Shown here piece after piece: positions 7,647 to 14,642 of a stretch of 64,000 nt of DNA. The stretch comes from CADEEN01 sp040384625 (lineage in GTDB: Bacteria; Pseudomonadota; Gammaproteobacteria; Burkholderiales; Burkholderiaceae_C): the NCBI GenBank assembly GCA_040384625.1, contig JAZKIW010000049.1, forward strand, positions 4,963 to 68,962, given 5' to 3'. The notes beneath the pieces were generated by a model. It was not told the origin of the DNA, ran no database searches, and saw only the letters and a list, made by a program, of their open reading frames with translations. The stretch's first letter is position 1, and the number at the start of each line of letters is the position of its first letter. Position numbers and translations under genes: made by a program.

Positions 7647-9044
7647 ATGTCTTCGAACCCCCTCGACAAGAAATCACAGGCCTGGTCGGCCCTGTTCTCC
7701 GAGCCGATGAGCGAGCTGGTGCAGCGCTACACCGCGAGCGTGAGCTTCGATCGACGACTGGCCGCTGCCGACATCGCCGGCAGCCTGGCGCATGCCGAGA
7801 TGCTGGCCGCCCAAGGCGTGATCTCGTCCGACGACCACGCCGCGATCCAGCGTGGCATGGCGCAGATCGCGGCAGACATCGATGCCGGCCGCTTCGAGTG
7901 GAAGCTCGAACTCGAGGACGTGCACCTGAACATCGAGGCGCGCCTGACGCAGCTCGTCGGCGATGCCGGCAAGCGCCTGCACACCGGCCGCTCGCGCAAC
8001 GACCAGGTGGCGACCGATGTGCGCCTGTGGCTGCGCGGCGAGATCGATCAACTGGCCCTCCTGCTGGTGGCGATGCAGCGCGCACTCGTCAGCGCTGCCG
8101 AGCCGCACACCGAAACCATCCTGCCCGGCGTGACGCACCTGCAGGTGGCGCAGCCGGTGAGCTTTGCGCATCACCTGCTGGCCTATGTGGAGATGTTCGC
8201 GCGTGACGCGGAACGCCTGGCCGATGTGAGAAAGCGCCTGAACCGCCTGCCGCTCGGTGCCGCGGCGCTGGCCGGCACCAGTTACCCGCTCGATCGCGAG
8301 CGCGTGGCCCGCACGCTCGGCTTCGACGGCGTCTGCGCCAACAGCCTGGACGCGGTGAGCGACCGCGACTTCGCGCTCGAGTTCGCCTCATGGGCGGCGA
8401 TCACGATGATGCATGTGTCGCGCCTGGCGGAGGAGATCGTGATCTGGATGAGCCAGAACTTCGGCTACATCGATCTGGCCGACCGCTACTGCACCGGCTC
8501 GTCGATCATGCCGCAGAAGCGCAATCCGGATGTCGCCGAACTGGCGCGCGGCAAGACGGGCCGGATCTACGGCCACTTGATGGGCCTGCTGACCCTGATG
8601 AAGGGCCAGCCCTTGACCTACAACAAGGACAACCAGGAAGACAAGGAGCCGCTGTTCGACACCGTCGACACACTCGCCGCGACGCTGCGCATCATGGCCG
8701 AGATGGTGGCCGGCATCGTGGTCAAGCCCGAAGCCATGGCCTTGGCGGCCAAGAAGGGTTACGCGACGGCGACCGACCTGGCCGACTACCTGGTCAAGAA
8801 GGGCCTGCCCTTCCGCGACGCACACGAGGTGGTGGCGCACGCGGTCAAGGTCGGCATGGACCGCGGCCTCGACCTGGCCGAGCTACCGCTCGAGACCTTG
8901 AAGTCCTTCCACGCTGCGATCGAGGCCGACGTGTACGCCGTGCTGTCGCTGCGTGGCTCGCTCGACGCACGCCAGGTGCAGGGCGGCACGGCGCCGTCAC
9001 GCGTGCGCGAGCAGATCGCCCTGCACCGGGCGCGATTGGCTTGA
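7647..9044 (+). CDS. argH: argininosuccinate lyase
   Basis: Cleaves argininosuccinate to arginine and fumarate, the last step of arginine synthesis; a cytosolic tetramer. The length of 465 aa is normal. The fumarase/aspartase superfamily signature GSSIMPQKRNPD is present, as are HTGRSRNDQVATD and the catalytic His region THLQVAQPVSFAHH. The ATG at 7647 (MSSNPLDKK) is preferred over an upstream in-frame ATG at 7629. Divergent from the AlgZ/AlgR pair; the next gene starts 8 nt downstream. Confidence 0.97.
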   Translation: MSSNPLDKKSQAWSALFSEPMSELVQRYTASVSFDRRLAAADIAGSLAHAEMLAAQGVISSDDHAAIQRGMAQIAADIDAGRFEWKLELEDVHLNIEARLTQLVGDAGKRLHTGRSRNDQVATDVRLWLRGEIDQLALLLVAMQRALVSAAEPHTETILPGVTHLQVAQPVSFAHHLLAYVEMFARDAERLADVRKRLNRLPLGAAALAGTSYPLDRERVARTLGFDGVCANSLDAVSDRDFALEFASWAAITMMHVSRLAEEIVIWMSQNFGYIDLADRYCTGSSIMPQKRNPDVAELARGKTGRIYGHLMGLLTLMKGQPLTYNKDNQEDKEPLFDTVDTLAATLRIMAEMVAGIVVKPEAMALAAKKGYATATDLADYLVKKGLPFRDAHEVVAHAVKVGMDRGLDLAELPLETLKSFHAAIEADVYAVLSLRGSLDARQVQGGTAPSRVREQIALHRARLA

Positions 9045-9052
9045 GTCCGGCG

Positions 9053-9400
9053 ATGGTCTACGAGCACAAGGATCAGCGCCCCCTGCCGCGCGCGCACTTC
9101 GCGCGCCGCCTGGGCCTGCATCTAGCGCTGGCGCTGGGCGTGGTGGCGGTGTCGCTGGGCATCGGCATGGCCGGCTACGCCGTGTTCGAGCACTTGCCGT
9201 GGCTCGACGCCTTCCTCAATGCCGCCATGTTGCTCGGTGGCATGGGGCCGGTCGATCTGCCCAAGACCGAGGCCGGCAAGCTATTCGCGGGTTGCTACGC
9301 GTTGTATGCCGGCCTGGTCTTCATCGCCACAGCGGCCCTGGTGCTGACGCCCGTGTTGCACCGCCTGCTGCATCGCTTTCACTGGGACGAGAAGCTCTGA
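9053..9400 (+). CDS. small two-helix membrane protein resembling a K+ channel pore module
   Basis: Protein of 115 aa with TM1 at about 20-44, a short amphipathic segment (PWLDAFLNAAML, 49-60), a loop LGGMGPVD (61-68) and TM2 at about 76-103, ending in a basic-acidic tail (HRFHWDEKL). This TM-pore helix-loop-TM order and the PKTEAGKLF turn strongly recall the Ion_trans_2 potassium channel module. However, the selectivity filter TVGYGD is replaced by GGMGPVD. It probably does not conduct K+ in the normal way. It starts 8 nt after argH and its stop lies just before the TrpF-like gene. I know of no assigned function. Confidence 0.7.
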   Translation: MVYEHKDQRPLPRAHFARRLGLHLALALGVVAVSLGIGMAGYAVFEHLPWLDAFLNAAMLLGGMGPVDLPKTEAGKLFAGCYALYAGLVFIATAALVLTPVLHRLLHRFHWDEKL

Positions 9401-9405
9401 AGCCG

Positions 9406-10059
9406 GTGCGCGTCAAGATCTGCTGCATCGCCAGTCTGGCCGAGGCGCGGCTAGCCATCGACGCCGGCGCATCGGCGCTCGGTCTGGTGTCGGCGATGCC
9501 GAGCGGGCCGGGCCCCATCGACGAAGCCCTGATCGCCGAGATCGCGGCAGCGGTGCCGGCGTCGATCGACACCTTCCTGTTGACGGCCCTGCAGGGCGCC
9601 GATGCCATCATCGCGCAGCACCGGCGCTGCCGCACCACGGTGCTGCAGCTGGTCGATGCGGTGGCGGTGCCCGACCTTCAGCACCTGCGTGCCGCCTTGC
9701 CCGGCGTGCAACTGGTTCAGGTCATTCATGTCACCGGCCCCGAGGCGCTGGCACAGGCGCGAGCCGTGGCGCCTTGGGTCGACGCCCTGTTGCTGGATTC
9801 GGGCAACCCGGCCCTCGCGCTCAAGCAGCTCGGCGGCACCGGGCGCACCCACGACTGGACCTTGAGCCGGCGCATTCGCGAGGGCGTGTCGCGCCCGGTC
9901 TGGCTGGCCGGCGGCCTGCGCGCCGACAACGTCGGTGCAGCGCTCGCTGCCGTGCAGCCACGCGGCGTGGACCTGTGCAACGGCGTGCGCAGCGATGGGC
10001 GGCTCGACGCCGCCAAGCTGGGCGCCTTCTTCGACGCGCTCGTGCGTTCCTCTGCGTAA
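9406..10059 (+). CDS. phosphoribosylanthranilate isomerase-like (TrpF family) protein
   Basis: TIM-barrel protein of 217 aa from a GTG start 5 nt after the preceding stop. Family features kept are general base C6 (VKICC), general acid D131 (LLLDSG), GGTGRTHDW (143-151), LAGGLRADNV (168-177) and LCNGVR (190-195). Atypical are KICCIAS in place of KxCGxT and SAMPSGPGPI in place of the FxxxSPR phosphate/substrate loop near residue 30. No other trp gene is nearby. It could be a diverged tryptophan-pathway isomerase, or a paralog with a changed substrate. Confidence 0.68.
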   Translation: MRVKICCIASLAEARLAIDAGASALGLVSAMPSGPGPIDEALIAEIAAAVPASIDTFLLTALQGADAIIAQHRRCRTTVLQLVDAVAVPDLQHLRAALPGVQLVQVIHVTGPEALAQARAVAPWVDALLLDSGNPALALKQLGGTGRTHDWTLSRRIREGVSRPVWLAGGLRADNVGAALAAVQPRGVDLCNGVRSDGRLDAAKLGAFFDALVRSSA

Positions 10060-10067
10060 CATCGGAC

Positions 10068-11045
10068 ATGGGCACGGCACCGGTGGGTGAGTTCGATCTG
10101 ATCGCGCGTTACTTCACGCGCACGCCGCGCCGTGCCGCGCTCGGCGTCGGCGACGACTGCGCGCTGCTGGCGCCGCTGCCGGCCGGCCAGCGTTGGGCGG
10201 TATCGAGCGACATGCTGGTCGAGGGCCGGCACTTCTTGTCGACCGTGATGCCCGAGCGCCTGGGCCACAAGGCACTGGCGGTGAACCTGTCCGATCTGGC
10301 AGCCTGCGGCGCCGAGCCCGTCGCCTTCACGCTGGCCCTGAGCATGCCGCGCATCGATGAGGTCTTTCTCGAGGGCTTTGCGCGTGGCCTGTTCGCTCTT
10401 GCCGATCAGCACGCGATGGACCTGGTCGGCGGCGACACCACGGCCGGGCCGCTCACCCTTTGCATCACCGTGTTCGGGGCGCTGCCCGACGGGCAGGCGC
10501 TGCTGCGCTCGGGTGCGCTCGTTGGCGATGACCTCTGGGTCAGCGGTGAGCTCGGCGATGCGCGGCTCGCGCTCGAAGGCTTTCGCGGTTCGCTGTCGCT
10601 GCCTGGCGAGGCCCTCGAGCGGGTGCGTCTGCGCATGGAGTGCCCGACGCCGCGCGTGGCCCTCGGCCAGGCCCTGCGCGGTGTGGCCACCAGTGCGATC
10701 GACCTCAGTGACGGACTGGTAGGTGACCTCGGCCACGTGCTGGGGCGTTCCGGCGTCGGTGCGACGGTCGACGCCGACACGCTGCCGCGCAGCGCCGTGT
10801 TGGCCTCCATGCCCGCCCGGTGGCAGTGGGAGTGCACGCTGGCCGGGGGGGACGACTACGAACTTCTGTTCAGCGCGCCGCCCGCCGCGGCGCCCGCGGT
10901 GCTGGCGGCGGCCGGCGCGGCTGCAGTCGCCGTGACCCGCATCGGACGCATCGAGGCAGCGCCGGGTCTGCGGATCGTCGATGGCCGTGGGGTGGCACTC
11001 GATCGGTCCTTTGCCGCTTTCGACCACTTTCGCGCACCCGCATGA
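10068..11045 (+). CDS. thiL: thiamine-monophosphate kinase
   Basis: Phosphorylates thiamine monophosphate to thiamine pyrophosphate using ATP. The 325-aa protein has the AIRS/PurM-like ATP-binding fold: GVGDDCALL near residue 26, SSDMLVEGRHF, LVGGDTT, and LSDGLVGDLGHVL. The ATG follows 8 nt after the TrpF-like gene, and its stop overlaps the pgpA start by 4 bp. The thiL-pgpA order is common in proteobacteria. Confidence 0.95.
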   Translation: MGTAPVGEFDLIARYFTRTPRRAALGVGDDCALLAPLPAGQRWAVSSDMLVEGRHFLSTVMPERLGHKALAVNLSDLAACGAEPVAFTLALSMPRIDEVFLEGFARGLFALADQHAMDLVGGDTTAGPLTLCITVFGALPDGQALLRSGALVGDDLWVSGELGDARLALEGFRGSLSLPGEALERVRLRMECPTPRVALGQALRGVATSAIDLSDGLVGDLGHVLGRSGVGATVDADTLPRSAVLASMPARWQWECTLAGGDDYELLFSAPPAAAPAVLAAAGAAAVAVTRIGRIEAAPGLRIVDGRGVALDRSFAAFDHFRAPA

Positions 11046-11605
11046 GCAGCGCCGACATCGAGGACGCCCGCTTGGCGAGCAAGGCCGGCCCGGCCCTGCC
11101 GCAGCGACCCACACTGCGCTTCATGCTCGGCCACCCCGCACGTTGGATCGCGCTCGGCTTCGGCAGCGGCCTGGCGCCGCGGGCGCCAGGAACCGTCGGC
11201 ACCCTGTGGGCCTGGATCGGCTTCCTGCTGCTCGACCGCTGGCTCGACGACCTGCAGTGGGGTCTGGTTTTGATGGCCGCCATGATGATCGGCATCTGGG
11301 CCTGCGCCCGCACCGCGCAGGAACTGGCGTTGGCCGACCCTGGGGCAATCGTCTGGGACGAGGTGATCGCCTTCTGGGCCGTGTTGTGGCTGCTGATGCC
11401 GGCCGGCTTCGTTGCCCAGTGCGTGGCCTTCGCGCTGTTCCGCTTCTTCGATGCGGTGAAGCCGGGCCCGGTACGCTGGGCCGACGGCCTGTTCAAGCAG
11501 GCGCGTGGCTGGCGGCAGGGTTTCGGCATCCTCTTCGACGACCTGGTGGCTGCGCTGTGCACTCTGCTCGTGATCGCGCTCCTGCGCTTTGCCTGGCCGG
11601 CATGA
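11042..11605 (+). CDS. pgpA: phosphatidylglycerophosphatase A
   Basis: Inner-membrane lipid phosphatase giving phosphatidylglycerol. The 187-aa protein contains APRAPGTVGTLWA and the acidic WDEVIAFW motif, FRFFDAVKPGPVRW, and a C-terminal hydrophobic helix, all typical of PgpA. An N-terminal extension of about 25 polar residues precedes the conserved domain. It overlaps thiL and pncC by 4 bp each, so translation is probably coupled. Confidence 0.94.
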   Translation: MSSADIEDARLASKAGPALPQRPTLRFMLGHPARWIALGFGSGLAPRAPGTVGTLWAWIGFLLLDRWLDDLQWGLVLMAAMMIGIWACARTAQELALADPGAIVWDEVIAFWAVLWLLMPAGFVAQCVAFALFRFFDAVKPGPVRWADGLFKQARGWRQGFGILFDDLVAALCTLLVIALLRFAWPA

Positions 11606-12093
11606 TCGACATCGACACGGTCACGCCCCTGGTCACCCCGTTGGCCGATGCCCTGCGTGGCAAAGGCTGGCGTCTGGCCACCGCCGAGAGTTGCACCGGC
11701 GGCCTGATCGCCGCGGCGTGCACGTCGCTCGCCGGCTCGAGCGACTGGTTCGAACGCGGTTTCGTCACCTACAGCAATGCGGCGAAATGCGAGCAACTCG
11801 GCGTCGATGCGGGCTTGCTCGCGGCGCACGGGGCTGTCAGCCAGGCGGTGGTCGAAGCGATGGCCACCGGGGCGCTGGCCCGCTCGACAGCCGATGTTGC
11901 CGTGGCCGTCACCGGCATCGCAGGACCTGGCGGCGCGGTGCCCGGCAAGCCGGTCGGGACGGTCTGGCTGGCGCTGATGCAGCGCGGCGGCAGGGTGCAA
12001 TCGGAGCGCCTGCAATTGGCGGGTGATCGTGCCGACGTGCGCGCGCAGACGGTCGTCGTCGCCTTGCAACGCTTGTGCGCGCTGGCCGCATGA
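11602..12093 (+). CDS. pncC: nicotinamide-nucleotide amidase (CinA C-terminal domain protein)
   Basis: Stand-alone CinA C-terminal domain of 163 aa that deamidates nicotinamide mononucleotide in pyridine nucleotide recycling. Key motifs are TAESCTGGLI (active-site Ser/Cys region, about residue 27-36), FVTYSNAAK and GIAGPGGAVPGKPVGTVW. The N-terminal MoaB-like half of full CinA is absent, as in E. coli YgaD/PncC. It overlaps both neighbours by 4 bp. Confidence 0.92.
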   Translation: MIDIDTVTPLVTPLADALRGKGWRLATAESCTGGLIAAACTSLAGSSDWFERGFVTYSNAAKCEQLGVDAGLLAAHGAVSQAVVEAMATGALARSTADVAVAVTGIAGPGGAVPGKPVGTVWLALMQRGGRVQSERLQLAGDRADVRAQTVVVALQRLCALAA

Positions 12094-13046
12094 GTGCCAT
12101 ACAGCATGTGCTGCTGACCGGGCGCATCGACGACGCCGAGCGCGAGAGGTACCTGCACGCCTTGCGCTCTGCCGCACCGGAATTCAACTGGTGGTCCGAC
12201 GTCGATGGCGAGCCGCCGCGTGCGGTCATCGCTGCGGCGGTGGTGGCCAATCCCGCGCCCGGCGCCTTGGCGGGCATGCAACTGCGTCTGGTGCAATCGT
12301 TGTGGGCCGGGGTCGAGAATCTGCTGGCCGACGACAGCCTGCCGCCGGCGGTGCCACTGGCGCGCATGGTCGATCCGGCCATGACTGCGGCGATGGCCGA
12401 GACGGCGCTGTGGGCCGTGCTGTCGCTGCAGCGCGGCTTCTTCGACTATGCCCGGCAGCAACGGGCCGGCGTGTGGCAGCAGCATGCGCAGCATCGCGCC
12501 GCGGACACCCGGGTGCTGGTGCTCGGCCTTGGCCAGATGGGCAGCGCGGTCGCGACGCGGCTCGCAGCGCAGGGTTACCGGGTCAGTGCATGGCATGCGC
12601 GGGCCGGCGAGCGCCCACCCCCAGCGGGCGTCGACGTCGGTGTCGGGACCGATGCCCTGGCGGGCCCACTGGCCGCGGCCGACATCGTCATCAACCTCTT
12701 GCCACTCACGCCGGCCACGCGCGGGCTGCTCGATGCGCGATTCTTTGCGGCCATGGCGATGGGCGCCAGCCTCGTCAACCTGGCGCGCGGCGCGCACCTG
12801 ATCGATGACGACCTGCTTGCGGCGCTCGATGGCGGCCATCTGCGGCACGCACTGCTCGACGTCTTTCAGGCCGAGCCTTTGTCGCCCGACCACGCCTACT
12901 GGCAGCATCCGCTGGTGACGGTGCTGCCGCACGTGGCGGCGCTCACCGATGCGCGCAGCGCAGCTGAAGTGGTGGCAACCAATTTGCGCGCCCTGCGCGA
13001 TGGTGCGCCCCTGCGGCACCTGGTCGACCGGGCGCGCGGCTACTGA
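12090..13046 (+). CDS. ghrA: glyoxylate/hydroxypyruvate reductase A-type D-2-hydroxyacid dehydrogenase
   Basis: NAD(P)H-dependent reductase of 318 aa. The nucleotide loop is LGLGQMGSAVA (about 148-158). The catalytic triad of the family is seen as Arg in NLARGAHL, Glu in FQAEPL and His in LPHVAAL. Similarity is to the GhrA branch, which reduces glyoxylate and hydroxypyruvate. It is the last gene of the thiL-pgpA-pncC-ghrA chain (ATGA overlap with pncC). Its stop codon is 1 bp from the convergent holA end. Confidence 0.85.
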   Translation: MSAIQHVLLTGRIDDAERERYLHALRSAAPEFNWWSDVDGEPPRAVIAAAVVANPAPGALAGMQLRLVQSLWAGVENLLADDSLPPAVPLARMVDPAMTAAMAETALWAVLSLQRGFFDYARQQRAGVWQQHAQHRAADTRVLVLGLGQMGSAVATRLAAQGYRVSAWHARAGERPPPAGVDVGVGTDALAGPLAAADIVINLLPLTPATRGLLDARFFAAMAMGASLVNLARGAHLIDDDLLAALDGGHLRHALLDVFQAEPLSPDHAYWQHPLVTVLPHVAALTDARSAAEVVATNLRALRDGAPLRHLVDRARGY

Positions 13047-13047
13047 A

Positions 13048-14157
13048 TCAGGCCTGCAGCGCCAGCTGCATCCGAGGCGCTGGTGCACCGCGTGTCGCGC
13101 CGCCACCGGTCGTGACGAGCTGCTGCATCGTCAGCAGCATCAGTCGCTTCAAGGCGGCCCAGGCGTCAAGCGGCCACTCCGGGTGCTTCAAGCCCTTGAT
13201 GATGCCGTCGCAGGTGCTGGCCGCTTCGACCAGGTGAGCCAGCTGATGCTCGGCCAGTGCCGGCAGCACACGCTCGTAGAGGCGTTCCTTGGTGCCCCAG
13301 ACGCGTGCTTCGCGCAGCGCCATCGGCAGCGGCTTGCCGTCGGCGATCGCGTCCTTGACGCGCTTCAAGGCCCGAATGTCTTCGGCCAGGGTCCAGTGCA
13401 CGAGCACAGCTGCCTCGCCTTCGGCCTGCAGGCCGTCGAGCATCTTCAGGGCGCGTGCCACCTGGCCGGCAAGCACGGCTTCGCCGAGCTTGAAGACGTC
13501 GTAGCGGGCGACGTTCAACACGGCGGCCTCGATCTGGTCGAAGCTCAAACTGCCTGCTGGATAGAGCAGGGCCAGCTTCTGCAACTCCTGGTGCGCGGCG
13601 AGCAGGTTGCCCTCGACGCGGTCGGCGAAGAAGGCCAGGCTGCGCTGCCCCTCGTCGCCGTCGGCGACACGTTGCCCCTGCGTGGCCAGACGCCTGGCGA
13701 TCCAGGGCCCCAACTCGCGCCGGTCGACCGCCTCGACCCGCAACATCACACCGGCGCCGTCGAGCGCGCTGAACCACCCGCTCTTTTGCTGTTGGAAGTC
13801 GAGTTTGGGCAACTGAACCAGGGTCAGCACGTCGTCCGAGTTGAGCGCCTCGCAATAGCGCTGAAGGGCCTCCGAGCCTTCCTTGCCCGGCTTGCCGGAA
13901 GGGATGCGCAACTCGATCAGCTGGCGCTCGGCGAACAGGCTCATCGCCTGCGCCGCGCCGATCAGGGCGCTCCAATCGAAATGCGCAGCATTGCCGACGG
14001 TGAAGACCTTGCGTTCGCTGAAGCCGGCCGTGCGCGCGGCGGCGCGGATTGCGTCGCCCGCCTCCTGCGCCAACAAGGGTTCGTCGCCGTACACCGTGTA
14101 CAGCGGGCGCAGGCCCCTGGTCAGGTGTGCGACGAGCTGGTCGGCCTTGAGCTGCAT
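13048..14157 (-). CDS. holA: DNA polymerase III subunit delta
   Basis: Clamp-loader subunit that opens the beta sliding clamp. The 369-aa protein begins MQLKADQLVAHL. It contains the LYTVYGDEPLLAQEA N-terminal segment that binds the clamp, followed by helical domains ending in RLMLLTMQQLV. The frame is open well upstream but the conserved domain begins at 14157. It is 2 nt downstream of lptE, the standard leuS-lptE-holA order. Confidence 0.93.
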   Translation of the reverse strand: MQLKADQLVAHLTRGLRPLYTVYGDEPLLAQEAGDAIRAAARTAGFSERKVFTVGNAAHFDWSALIGAAQAMSLFAERQLIELRIPSGKPGKEGSEALQRYCEALNSDDVLTLVQLPKLDFQQQKSGWFSALDGAGVMLRVEAVDRRELGPWIARRLATQGQRVADGDEGQRSLAFFADRVEGNLLAAHQELQKLALLYPAGSLSFDQIEAAVLNVARYDVFKLGEAVLAGQVARALKMLDGLQAEGEAAVLVHWTLAEDIRALKRVKDAIADGKPLPMALREARVWGTKERLYERVLPALAEHQLAHLVEAASTCDGIIKGLKHPEWPLDAWAALKRLMLLTMQQLVTTGGGATRGAPAPRMQLALQA

Positions 14158-14159
14158 CG

Positions 14160-14642
14160 TCAGACCCGGATGGCCGCCATGCGCCGCAGCACCTGGGCCA
14201 CGATGTCGTCTTCCATCGCCCGGTACAGCAGGGCCTCTTCCTGGGCCTTGGCCAGGGCCGCGGTTTCGCTGTAGCTCATGTCGCGCGTGAGTAGCAGTTC
14301 GTCGGCGGCCAACAGCAGCTTGCCGGACGGTGTGGCGAGGCGAAAGCGCAGCTTGACGCGCAACTGCACTTCGCGCACCTGGCCGGCGGCTGTCGACGCG
14401 ACGACGCTCTTTTCGCGCGCATCGTGCAAGGCCTCGAGCACGACCTCGGCACGCGCCGGGTTGTCGAGCAGCTGCACCTGACTCTCGATGAGGCGCTGGC
14501 GCAGGGGCTCGAGGATGTGGGAGGTCGGCGCGAAGCCGACCAGGGCAAAGCTGCGGAAGGGCAACCTGGGCGCCTGGCGCAATTCGAAGCCGCAAGCGGC
14601 GACGGCCGCGGTGCAGATCAGTAGCAGGGCGCGCCTTTGCAT
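14160..14642 (-). CDS. lptE: LPS-assembly lipoprotein LptE
   Basis: Outer-membrane lipoprotein that plugs the LptD translocon for lipopolysaccharide insertion. The 160-aa protein has a type II signal peptide with lipobox ...AVAAC at C17, followed by GFELRQAP, the typical LptE start of the mature protein. Its ATG shares one base with the leuS stop (TGATG), so translation is coupled. Confidence 0.92.
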   Translation of the reverse strand: MQRRALLLICTAAVAACGFELRQAPRLPFRSFALVGFAPTSHILEPLRQRLIESQVQLLDNPARAEVVLEALHDAREKSVVASTAAGQVREVQLRVKLRFRLATPSGKLLLAADELLLTRDMSYSETAALAKAQEEALLYRAMEDDIVAQVLRRMAAIRV

